Source of the DNA: Nereocystis luetkeana
Taxonomy: Eukaryota > Sar > Phaeophyceae > Laminariales > Laminariaceae
Direction: 5' to 3'
Assembly: GCA_031213475.1 (NCBI GenBank)
Contig: JARUPZ010000003.1
Span: 11,751,127-11,815,126 of the forward strand
Length of the DNA stretch: 64,000 bases
Positions 45,603-55,525 of this stretch are shown here, in pieces. A program made the translations under genes and the position numbers. How positions within the stretch are numbered: the first letter of the stretch is position 1; each line of letters opens with the position of its first letter. The notes under the pieces were generated by a model. That model ran no database searches, was not told where the DNA came from, and worked only from the letters and a program-made list of their open reading frames with translations.

Positions 45603-46216
45603 ATTAGGTCCATATGTTCAAACACTGTGCTGTGCTTACCATACCGAATTGATCTTGAAGGGTCGAGGTTCGTGACTGCTGCCTTTACCGGCACGCCATT
45701 CTTCATGATGTCTATGAGTTCTGTTATTGCGGGGAAACCTTTAACCGGCCCAAAGTAGTGTTCGACGTGGTCGACGGCCAACGGAGGTAACACCAGAGTG
45801 CCTTCGAGCCCAACGGCCACATCTCCCACTTTACCGGGGCATACATGTAAAAGTTCTCTGCCTGTCTCTGCCATCTCTCGTATGATGTTTTTCTTGTGGT
45901 TTAGTTCGCGTGTTTTGACGGTCATCAATTTTTTGTTTGCCTCTATTTTTTGTTCAGTGCAGCGATTTTTTTCCTGTCTGGTTAGCTTACTTGTCTGTCC
46001 TTTAACCTGGTACGGTACAACTCTATCTGAAGGTGCTACTTGTCGTACCGACCCTTGTAAGTATTTCCCTTTCGACAAACTGTCCTGTACCCAAGAGGTC
46101 TCCCCTCGACTAAGGGCTGGCAAATCACTGTACTGTTGTCTAGACTCATGTTTGTTCTGCGACTCGGTACTCTGTCTAGATATTTTCTTTTCTTTTACGG
46201 ACTTGCCCTGACTCAA
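45569..46216 (-). CDS. Linker ORF upstream of the reverse transcriptase
   Basis: 215 codons. The first ~40 residues are a diverged unit of the 79-residue repeat (GKSVKEKKISRQS). A Lys-rich helix (EKNRCTEQKIEANKKL) and a non-repetitive block with HVCPGKVGDVAVGLEG and VDHVEHYFGPVKGF follow. The C-terminus overlaps the RT frame by 34 bases, suggesting one frameshift separated a continuous polyprotein. Function unknown. Confidence 0.55.
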   Translation of the reverse strand: MSQGKSVKEKKISRQSTESQNKHESRQQYSDLPALSRGETSWVQDSLSKGKYLQGSVRQVAPSDRVVPYQVKGQTSKLTRQEKNRCTEQKIEANKKLMTVKTRELNHKKNIIREMAETGRELLHVCPGKVGDVAVGLEGTLVLPPLAVDHVEHYFGPVKGFPAITELIDIMKNGVPVKAAVTNLDPSRSIRYGKHSTVFEHMDLIWENLYDAIAF

Positions 46217-48060
46217 GGTCAGGGCGATCAGGACATCATCATTCTGTCTCGAACTGTTGTTGTTCTGATCAAACTAACTCTGTCTAGAGCTACTGCTATT
46301 TTCTTCCGTCTCAGTTGTGCCCTGTGCCCAGAGGGTCTCCCCTGGGCTACGGTCTGGCAGATTAACATGATTCTGTCAAGGATTGCTGTTGTTCTGCGAC
46401 TCATCACTTTGACTAGAGATTTTCTTTTCTTTTACGGACTTGCCCTGACTCGCGGTCAGGGCGATCAGGATATCATCATTCTGTCTAGAGTTGTTGAAGT
46501 TCTGAGCCAAGTAACTGTGTCTAGAGCTACTGCTATTTTCTTCTGTCTCGGTTGTGGCCTGTGCTGAAGGGGTCTCCCCTGGGCTCAGGGCTGGCAGATC
46601 AACATAATCCTGTCTAGTAGTACTGTTGTTCTGCGTCTCGGTACTCTTTCTAGAGATTTTTTTTTCTTTTACGGACTTGCCCCGACTCGAGTCAGGGCGA
46701 TCAGGACATCATCATTCTGTCTAGAGCTGTTGAAGTTCTGATCCAAGTAACTCTGTCTAGAGCTACTGCAATTTTCTTCCGTCTTGGTTGTGCCCTGTGC
46801 TGAAGCGGTCACCCCTAGGCCCAGGGCTGGCAGATCAACATGATTCTGTCTGGGGTTGTTGTTGTTCTGCGACTCGTCACTCTGTCTAGAGATTTTCTTT
46901 TCTTTTACGGACTTGCCCTGACTCGAGGTCAGGGCGAACAAGACATCATCATTCTGTTACAATTGTTGATGTTCTGATCCAAGTAACTCTGTCTAGAGCT
47001 ACTGCTATTTTCTTCCGTCTCGGTTGTGCCCTGTGCCCAAGGGGTCTCCCCTGGGCTCAGGGCTGGCAGATCAACGAATTCCTGTCTAGGCTCGCTGTTG
47101 TTCTGCGACCCGTCACTCTGTCTAGAGGTTTTCTTTTCTTTTACGGACTTGCCCTGACTCGAGGTCAGGGCGATCAGGACATCATCATTCTGTCTAGAAC
47201 TGTTGAAGTTCTGATCCAAGTAACTCTGTCTAGAGCTACTGCTATTTTCTTCCGTCTCGGTTGTTCCCTGTGCCCAAGGGGTCTCCCCTGGGCTCAGGGC
47301 TGGCAGATCAACATAATTCTGTCTAGCCTTGATGTTGTTCTGCGACTCGTCTCTCTGTTTAGATATTTTCTTTTCTTTTACGGACTTGCCCTGGAGGCGT
47401 TCTACTATAGAGGTTCACCCTATATTTTCTGAGGCTCCTCACTTAAGGAGCTCCATACCTCACCCGAAAAACTGACCTCAGCAAACTCGAATTGCATCTC
47501 GATCAGGAATCCCATGGCCAAAGTTTACAAAAAACGTCATTTTTCGAAACGATATTGGCATTCCGAAGAGTTTGGGTTAAGGCACCCCGTCATTCAGAAA
47601 CAAAATCGCGGAAATGTGCTACCTCTATCGTAGAACGAATCCCTGACTCGAGGTCAGGGCGATGACAACATCATCATTCTGTTAGAACTGTTGATGTTCT
47701 GATCCAAGTAACTCTGTCTAGAGCTACTGCTATTTTCTTCCGTCTTGGTTGTGCCCTGTGCCCAAGGGGCCTCCCTTGGGCTACGGGCTGGCTGCTCAAC
47801 ATAATTCTGTCTCGGATCGCTGTTGTTTTGCGACTCGTCACTCTGTCTAGAGATTTTCTTTTCTTTTACGGACTTGCCCCGACTCGAGGTCAGGGCGATC
47901 AGGACATCATCATTCTGTCTAAAGCTGTTGAAGTTCTGATCCAAGTAACTCTGTCTAGAGCTACTGCAATTTTCTTCTGTCTTGGTTGTGCCCTGTGCTG
48001 AAGGGGTCTCCCCTGGGCTACGGGCTGGCAGATCAACATGATTCTGTTTAGTAATACTGT
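46165..48060 (-). repeat. In-frame tandem repeat, 237 bp (79 residues), about 7-8 units
   Basis: Landmark ACGGACTTGCC recurs near 46197, 46433, 46669, 46907, 47141, 47381 and 47868. Spacing is 232-240 bp except where MITE copy 3 adds ~250. Each unit encodes a Ser/Gln/Asn-rich segment with QNDDVLIALTS, GKSVKEKKISRQS, DLPALSPGETPWAQGTT and ENSSSSRQSYLDQN. A period divisible by three with preserved reading frame argues that the array expanded while coding. Confidence 0.9.
47394..47641. mobile_element. MITE M4, copy 3 (target duplication CCTG)
   Basis: 248 bp between GAGGCGTTCTACTATAGAGG and complement GATTCGTTCTACGATAGAGG. CCTG flanks both sides (47390-47393, 47642-47645). Neighbouring tandem units give the empty site GGACTTGCCCTGACTCGAGG. 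The interior CTGAGGCTCCTCACTTAAGG matches copies 1 and 2. Confidence 0.93.
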
Positions 48061-48218
48061 TGTTCTGTGACTTATCATTCTGTTTAGAGTTGTTTTCCCT
48101 TTTACCTTTTCAGCTTTCTCACGCGCGCGCCCTGTCCGTGCTAATTTCACGACTTTCTCAAACGTACCGATCTCTCTACACTCGCTATCAGCTTCTGGGT
48201 TTACTGCGGAGCATTTTG

Positions 48219-49835
48219 TCATCGTCCGGCACGTATCGCTTCTGCGCATTCAAAGTCACACCCCTCACCAACGAACACGTCTTGCGACATCGACCCAGGT
48301 TGAGGTGCCTTCGGTAGTCCCACCGACTTACGTCTATCCACGAACGTCGAAATTCCGACCTCTGCCCCGCACCCCCCCCGCCGTTCGGCCCCGCCTCGGG
48401 GCGAGGCCCGCCCTGTCAATTCCCACCCGATCCTCTCCAAGTTGAAGTGTGTAGTCATATACGCGGTGAGGGTCTTGGCCATGGTCTGGAACTCCTCGAT
48501 CAGACAATCCCTCCTACCCTGCGACACGCCACCTGTTGACTCTGTGTCACCATGTTGGATGACCGTTACGAGGACATTGACGAACGTCTGGAAATGAACC
48601 TCCGGCGTACGGAACACTGCCAAAGTTCCCTACTCCACCGGGGGCGAGAAGGCGTCGATATCAATTTTGGATAGCGGGGGGGTGATCATGTCGAGACGGC
48701 GCTGGCTGGGACCAGCGATGTAACATATCGTATGGGCGAAATCACCTGTGAACATTGAGGAAACAAACAGACCACCGCGCAGCACATGCATCGATGCCGC
48801 TCCTGCTTCTTGCCACATCCTGATGCTCCGCTTATCGGAATCTGCGGCCATGATGCGCGCTTCGATGCTCACCGCGTGCTTCATTCCACCCAACAGGCTC
48901 CCCGCTCCGCCCCATGGCCGCACCGCTGGTCCTCCCGGCCACCACTGTCCCGGATACGGCATGCCCGGAGGGTGGAAAAAATGCGCTTGTGGTGCGGCGT
49001 GCATGTACGGCTACGGATGCTGCGCCTGCAGCTGCTGCTGCTGCCGCTGCTGCGGCCAGTACGCGAGGGGAGGGACTGCCGGGTGCGATTGTTGTTGTTG
49101 TTGTTGCGGGCGCGGCGGCGGCGGCGGTGCTGGATGCGGCTGCTGTTGCTGCTGTTCCTGCGGCAGATGTCCCATCGGCAGGGCTGGAAGCTTGAACGGC
49201 TGTGGTTGTAAGTGTTGCTGCTGTTGTTGATGCTCACTTTGCTGGTGCTGCTGGTGCTGGTGCTGCTGCTGCGACGGTGTTTCCTGCTGTTGTTTCTGCT
49301 GCGACAGTGACTGCTGCTGGCGCTGCTGCTCTTGCAGCTGCTACTGTCACTGCTGCTGCTGAGCTTGGGGTTGGTCTTGCGGGCTCGGTTGAAGGTGTTT
49401 GTTCAGAAGATTCAGAGCCTCCAGCAGCAGCTCCTCTACGGTCGCTCCCGCCCCGCTTCCGGCGCCTCCCTCTCCAGCCTCGCCTCTGGTGACGTTTCCC
49501 TCTCCGCCCTCGTCACTGGCGGCAGCTGCGTCATTTTTGGTTGTCGCTGCTGCCCCATACGTCGAGCGACGTTTTCCATTGTCGGCATCCTGCTCAAACA
49601 AAAACGCTCCAAGCCTGTATGTATATCACTGCCCGTATTTGTCTACTATTATCTTGCGTTCTGCCTGCCTTTTCTCTCGTTGGTTCTCCCCCTCTGCTTG
49701 GGGCACAAACTCTGACAAGGTACCCTCATCCACAATCCACTTTCCATATTTCACATTATAATGCCTCCCAATTCTTATCAACGCCTTTTTAACAAAACCA
49801 TATTCGCTTCGATATTTGAAATTCGTGAGTTTCAT
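48219..49835 (-). pseudogene. Gag-like Gln-rich ORF1 of the DIRS-like element
   Basis: Begins at a plausible ATG (49835) with MKLTNFKYRSEYGFVKKALI. An Ala/Gly-rich region with VEELLLEALNLLNKHLQ (49.6-49.35 kb), a long Gln/His/Pro tract of CAG and CAA codons (49.35-49.0 kb), and a compact region follow; the last contains WPGGPAVRPWGGAG and MWQEAGAASMHVLRGGLF (48.95-48.63 kb). Several frame changes occur. It corresponds in position to Gag; no zinc knuckle was seen. Confidence 0.55.
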
Positions 49836-49870
49836 GTATGTCTATTATTTATTAAATAGTAGTGGAGCCG

Positions 49871-49945
49871 GCGTCCCCGGTGGCTTGGTAGGTTGTCCGG
49901 GTGCCTATCAAGATCAATTTCGTGGGTTCAAGTCTTACCGAGTGC
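49871..49945 (+). mobile_element. tRNA-derived SINE-like head
   Basis: A-box-like TGGCTTGGTAGG (49881) and B-box GGGTTCAAGTC (49924-49934) at tRNA spacing. A T-arm stem GTGGG/CTTAC forms with two wobbles. The acceptor stem pairs only 5 of 7, so it is not a functional tRNA. Confidence 0.5.
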
Positions 49946-50311
49946 ATGCTCGTCGGGACTTTTACTTGCATGAAAAAATGATAAGCGGAAAGCGTGAGAG
50001 CGTGAGTCAGCAACCTCAGAGCGTGAGTCGACGAGCAGTGGGAATGCTCAACCCAATGCGAAACAAAAAACAAAGGCACGTACCGGGTGGGAGAAGGGAC
50101 GACACCCGAGACCACGGCTTGTCCAGAAGATCGCCGAGGGTAAAACCTCCTACGAGTTAGGCTGGAAAAGTAAAAGTGATGAAAGAAAAGAAAAAAGTGG
50201 GAGGTAGCGTACCAGTACTCATTTCACGCGTGGCCGTAGTCGGGTAGTCGGGGGGGAGGTGGTTCAAAGCCGATTTAAAGTTTAATTTGTTTCCGCCTAT
50301 ACAAAAAATCT

Positions 50312-50605
50312 GAAGCAACGCACGCTGATACACCGACGGTTGAGCGCGATTTCAGTGCTTGCGGTAACCTCCTCGTTCGCATCGACACGTACTGGGTGGA
50401 GATGATGTTCCTCAGGGCCAACTTCGAGCACATCCCCGATTACGGGGCCATCCCCATGATCGTTGCGAAGGATACTCGGGCATGTCTCCCGGCGCGGTTC
50501 ACCGCGAAGGACTCTGACTTGGTGGCGGCGGAAGCCGCCTTTGAAGTGCTGAACAATCCTGCGGCATCAACTACTCAAGACCTGGGCATGGACGAGGGCT
50601 GGCGA
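50312..50605 (+). pseudogene. hAT transposase C-terminal dimerisation fragment
   Basis: The frame reads TPTVERDFSACGNLLVR then YWVEMMFLRANFEHIPDY, matching the hAT C-terminal pattern (ERxFSxxG...VExxxFLxxN). The DDE/RNase H-like and BED parts are absent, so this is a relic. A hAT source of this type could have mobilised the non-autonomous element at 18077-19429, but no direct link (shared TIR) is visible here. Confidence 0.7.
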
Positions 50606-50921
50606 AGTCTGGGGGGGAGGGGGCTGCTATTCTTGCTGCAGCTGGAGCTGCACTGTAGTTTTTTTTCTCTTTTTTTCTCATCCCATTCATTATCTTCGCA
50701 CATCTTCTTCTCTCTCTCCTTCCCACTCGTAACTCAGATCCGGGGTCACATAGCAGGCTCTTCTCCCCCCTTCCCGCTACGGTACGTGCCTTCATTTTTA
50801 TCGCGAGAAGATTTCAGCCTTTTCTTCCCTCGTCGACTCGCATCGAATTGTACCTACCCACGCTGCAAGGCGCTCTCAACAATTGAATCCTTTTTTATTT
50901 TTGCAAATAAAGTCAAAGTCC

Positions 50922-51000
50922 GACCCACCTGGGGCTCGAACCCAGGACTCAAACAAGTAGAATTCGAGGTTAACCACTTGAACCACCGGGGCGACCATCT
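50922..51000 (-). mobile_element. tRNA-derived SINE-like head (minus)
   Basis: On the minus strand: A-box region TGGTTCAAGTGGTTAA, B-box GGGTTCGAGCC, and a perfect T-arm stem CTGGG/CCCAG. The acceptor arm does not pair and a T/A-rich tail follows, which fits a SINE or tRNA pseudogene, not an active tRNA. Confidence 0.55.
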
Positions 51001-51489
51001 ACTTTAGTAGTAGCCTGTTATTATTCGACAACCTAGATGGTCGGACTCAACACCGCTGTGTGTAATATTAGATTTTAATACATTAGTAGTAATAGTTCTG
51101 ATCGGCATTGCTTCATTTTTATTTGTTTCTTTGTCGGTTTTGGAAAGACTTCCGGGCTTTCCATTTAAATACTGTAAGTACTTGCAGTAGTACCATTAAT
51201 AGTAATCCTTCAAGGTTTTGTTCTTGTGGAGCGGCATACAAATACCTTGTTTTGGGAGGTAAATTTATGACCGCGGAAGTCGTTCCCATGAAGTTGGAAC
51301 CGTGAAAATCGTGAAAGACAGCTACAGTATAACAGAAATGAGCTATAGTGGTACGTGCATGTTGTATACGCGTTGTTACCGGTATAGCGTGTCGTATTTG
51401 CAAAACACCAATCGCAGTACTTCAAAATGCGTTTTATGTATTTGTTTGAGCAGTAAGATCGTTGTTTTTTCGGCCCCCTTGAAGTGGGT

Positions 51490-52030
51490 ACTTATCAGGG
51501 TATTACCCGGAACTTCTGGAAGTTCTGTACGCCCGTGCCACACTTGGAACTTCTGTGAGTTCTGTTCGCCCGGGCCACAATCATAGCTTCTGTGAGTTCT
51601 GTTCGCCCGGGCCAAAATCGGTGTTTCTGTGAGTTCTGTACGCCGGTGTCACAATACCCGATACTTCTGAAACTTCAGTGCGACCTTCATACCCGTACCC
51701 GGAATTTCTGTCAGTTCTGTGCGACCGAGCCATAATACCGGGGGTACCGGTACACCATTTTTTACCTGCCTGGAACTTCTGTGAGTTCTGTACGCCCGTG
51801 CCACAATACCCGGAACTTCTGTGAATTCTGTAAGGGTTTTATACCCGTACCCGGATTTCTGTGAGTTCTGTACACCCGGTTTCACAATACCCGGGGTACC
51901 GGTATTACGTTTATATACCTGACCGGACTTCTTTGAGTTCTGTACGCCTGGAACTTCTGTGAGTTCTGTAAGTGTATTATACCCTAACCCGGAACTTTTG
52001 TAAGTTCTGTAAGACACCCAGACCCTAACT
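51490..52030. repeat. Minisatellite P, array 2
   Basis: Same unit as 37077-37500 (GGAACTTCTGTGAGTTCTGTACGCC, ACCCGGGGTACCGGTA), about 14 kb away. A perfect-looking inverted repeat, GGGTGCCGGCATATGCCGGCACCC, lies just beyond it at 52095-52118. Confidence 0.85.
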
Positions 52031-54250
52031 CTAAATCCACAAACCCTACAGAACCCAACCTTGGAATCTTTATACTTCATACAAGGCCCCCGCATGGGTG
52101 CCGGCATATGCCGGCACCCACGCTTAGGGTAGGGCAGTAGTTCCATCCGACCTAAAACGAAAACATGAAATGAAAGGAATACCAAGAGTTTCATCCCGAA
52201 TTCATAGTTTGGCAGGAGATAAAGGTTTACAACAGGGAAATTCGAGTATAGTTTCAGAATGCTGTGCGCTGGCATTTAAGTGAAGCCGCATGAAAAAAAC
52301 AACGTATGCAGGGGAGGAAAGTTGGAATTGTTCCATTCGACAGAATGTTTTTGTATGAAATTAAAAGCATGCCATGAGTTTCACACCACATTCATTGTCT
52401 GGTATAATACAACACAGAAATCAACAGTAGTTTAAATACGCTGTGCGCTGGCATTAACGTGAAGCGTATGAAAAACCCAACGTTGACAACTATAATTTCT
52501 TTTTGTATATTTGGAACGTATAGATCGCCCCATTCTCCCCGGTACAGGCTCCAGGAAACCACAGCACCACATCACCCTTGCCTATGAAAGCAACCAGCAA
52601 TATTGACTTTTCTTGTTGCCCCTCGATAGAAAGCTAGGATATTCGTACTTTTTTTATTAATACTACCGGTGTGTGTTCAACACGGTGAACCAAACTTTTG
52701 TATGAGTGCCCCAGAGTACTATTACGGTGGCCCATAATAAATGACCCCGTGTGGATTCACTTTTTATTTGTATCTTTCAAGATAATTGGTTTGGTTGGCT
52801 ATCATTGTCCCTTTTTATTTAAATGTAATGTCAGAAAAAATGGGCATCTGGACATATTAACTCGAGCACAGACACACACAGGGACATTCAAAATCCTGGG
52901 TTAGGTTACACGGAAAACTGAGGATTCCAGCTTTCCAACGGTGCTACTTGTAATCGAAAGAATGGGGCTGCATATGAGGCAGAGGTGATCCAGGGGGATT
53001 GAGGTTCCCTTCTTGGAACGCTTAGAGCTCCGGAACGAACGTGGTTCTTGCAAAACTAGTCACAGCGATGCCCAGCCCAAATCATGAGCTTTTGTTACAG
53101 CTGACTTCCTCTTGTGTGCCGCTAACGGCTCGGTCTCACCTCGATAGCCAGCTGTTGTCGTTCGTTGAGAGAGTCCTTATGGAGATTTCCTCTGTACCTC
53201 GCTCCTGAATCCTCTCTGGCCACGGGGTGGCCAGACGCCACGAGAGTTGAGTGTTGGTATTGCTCAGCAAGTGCGACGTGTGATTAACAGATAGGCACGT
53301 GATAGGCAATACTCATGCACGGTGTGAGAACAGGATATGGTTTGACTTGTTTCTTTCGTTCTTTCGTGGGATTGACTAACCCCAGGTAGCGCCACAGAGC
53401 ACCCGTATCGACCCCTACATCTAATACGGGGTTTCCATGACCAAGACAATGGCTTCCCCCGCCGGGGACACTCCATTGTATACCTACTTCGATATGACAG
53501 CGAGCCATTCTACGGCCTGATCGCTGTTTGCACCCTCGTCACTGGTCAGGTCAGTCGACGTACATCACAGAATACCCTGTCGCCCTCCTGGGCGATTTCT
53601 GAAGCGCGTAGCGCTGCAACACTGTCAGGTGATGCCAAATACGTATCTTTCCTAGCACAACGTGGGTTGGGGGCTTCTCCCCCGTTGAAAATTGGGATGT
53701 TTATGAGGACCCATTTTTACCCATCTCTTCCTCACCCAAAACCGTATAATTTCATCTACACGTAGGTTCGTTGGAAAGCTAATGTCTTAAGCTTTCCATC
53801 GAACCTACCCACATGGTTTAGATGTCCCTCTTCGTGTCAGTGATGTCGAAAAATAGTTGAAGTGCAAATACGTTCCGTCATAAAAAGAGAGAATACTTCG
53901 GGCCCAAAACAATTGTTCCGAGATGAAGAAAATGCTGTTTTGAGGGGTTATTTATTATGGGCCACCATAATATTAATAAACATGTTTGCAGTTGAATGGC
54001 CCTGTTTTCTGCATATTTATTATTATTGCATGGTAATAATCGTAAAGAATTTAATCAAAGGCGAGGATCTTCAGACTATTAATACTTCTGCGTGTTCGAT
54101 ACGAAAAGAAAGGGTTCTCCTATCTTTCCGCTTATTTTTCATGAGTGCCAGAGTACAAACTCAATTTGCGGGGGGATGGCGGATTTTCTGCTTTTTTATT
54201 TGGATTGAATTTGTGTACCTGGTATTCACCTATCTAGATGCTGAATACGT
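52031..54250. other. Stretch without a supportable gene
   Basis: Two diverged ~180 bp copies near 52160-52300 and 52340-52480 share AGTTTCA(T/C)(C/A)CC, GAATTCAT-type and GCTGTGCGCTGGCATT. The palindrome ACGTAGGTTCGTTGGAAAGC / GCTTTCCATCGAACCTACCC is at 53760-53812. No coding domain. Confidence 0.45.
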
Positions 54251-54353
54251 TGGACCGACCATAGTAAATAGGACTAAATATTGTTACTTAAAAAAGGTAA
54301 ATATATAGGTTTTGTCTATAGGATATGTCCTATTAACTGTGGTCCCCGGTAAC
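54251..54353. mobile_element. Palindromic MITE 'T', second copy
   Basis: GACCATAGTAAATAGGAC (54257-54274) is inverted as GTCCTATTAACTGTGGTCCC (54327-54346). Diverged relative of 26607-26713. Confidence 0.6.
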
Positions 54354-54960
54354 AGTAATAAATGTAATTATTTGTCTGAACTCATAGATCGAGCCTATCT
54401 TTCCGCTTCTTTTAGATGAGTGTCAGACTACAAACTCTATTTACGGGGGGATGGCCGATTTTCTGTTGTTTCATTCTTATTGAAAGTAACTCCTATATAA
54501 TGGTAGTGCTGCACTTATTTTGAACTGCGTCCCTTTTTGTTTGCGTACTACCGCTCCCCTGTCAAAAATCAAAGAAAAGCTCGAGCATACAGCTCAAAAT
54601 CCAAGATCGTGCCTGCGTGCGAGCTAGAATCTCTCTGCCCCCTACCGCGCTGACGGCGAGGCAAGTTCGGGGAACGGAGGGCGAGGGACGCCGGAGCCGA
54701 TCCTCAAAGAGAGCGCTCGAAGAAATATAAAACCCCTCGAGATATTGAGGTGCCGAGATTCCGATATTGAGGCCCGCCCGACAAAAAAACAAACTTACCG
54801 CGCTTTTGCTAGGGTTGACCTAACACCATTGTATATATGTTTAGTTCCACGCGCGTCACTTGCCACAGCCACAAGCTCGCCACCACACACAAATAACACA
54901 GACCACTCATTTCACGGCCACACCAGTACTGTGGTGTGGCCAGCACGGATGCCATGAATG

Positions 54961-55525
54961 TGTTACAGCGAGTGGCGCCAGGGTAGGAGGTTCATAGCGC
55001 TGCGACTGTCGTGACCAGCGCTGTGGGGAGGATAATACGGCGCGAGACAACTGTCCTGATCAGTGCCACGCGTCGGGCGGGTCTATTCGATAGGCACAGG
55101 GCAAGCTTTGGTGAGCATCCTCTAGGAGGATCTTGTAGGGGCAGGGAGGATCCCCCGTGTGGGAACGCCTTCAGTTCCGTGTAAAGAACCAGTAACGAGG
55201 TCACGGAACAGCCCGGTGTTTACTAAACACCACCAAGTGGAGAAAGAAAGTCAAAGCCAAGTGATCTGTGATACCTGTCCTATCGATCCCCAGCCCCTTG
55301 GGCCCTTCCTTGCCCGTCGTGCCCGTCATCGTGTCTGTGGTTCCTGTTCCATTGCTCACCCTGGCTGCTTGTAACTACTGCATTGCATTGATCCACTCTC
55401 TGCGTGACCCGATCATTACTGCACGAGGGCACTTCTCGAACTCCCAACCAGCAGGTCAGTCAGCCTCAGAGATCTAACGAGCGCGGGTCTTTTTTAGCGT
55501 CTGAGAGCTGTATCATGCTGTAACA
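54961..55525. mobile_element. Element S, copy 2
   Basis: 565 bp from TGTTACAGCG to GCTGTAACA. Its interior matches S copy 1, e.g. AAAGTCAAAGCCAAGTGATC and TATCGATCCCCAGCCCCTTG. No exact target duplication was identified around it. Confidence 0.75.

Larger units (their letters stand above)
43640..49835 (-). mobile_element. DIRS-like (tyrosine recombinase) retrotransposon, decayed
   Basis: Minus-strand order: Gag-like region (49835-48219), a 79-residue tandem-repeat linker (about 48060-46165), a short conserved segment (46216-45569), reverse transcriptase (45602-44643), RNase H (44333-43911) and an N-terminal tyrosine-recombinase-like piece (43864-43655). RT followed by RNase H then a recombinase, without an integrase, is the DIRS order. 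Stops, frame changes and a mutated RT active site show it is inactive. Terminal repeats were not identified, so both ends are approximate. Confidence 0.78.

Noticed and set aside
49202..49492. Plus-strand Ala/Val-rich and Cys-rich ORFs at 48.7-49.5 kb
   Set aside because: Antisense of the Gln-rich Gag CAG tract.
49871..51000. Functional tRNA genes
   Set aside because: Both have A and B boxes, but their acceptor stems do not pair properly, so they were called SINE-like.
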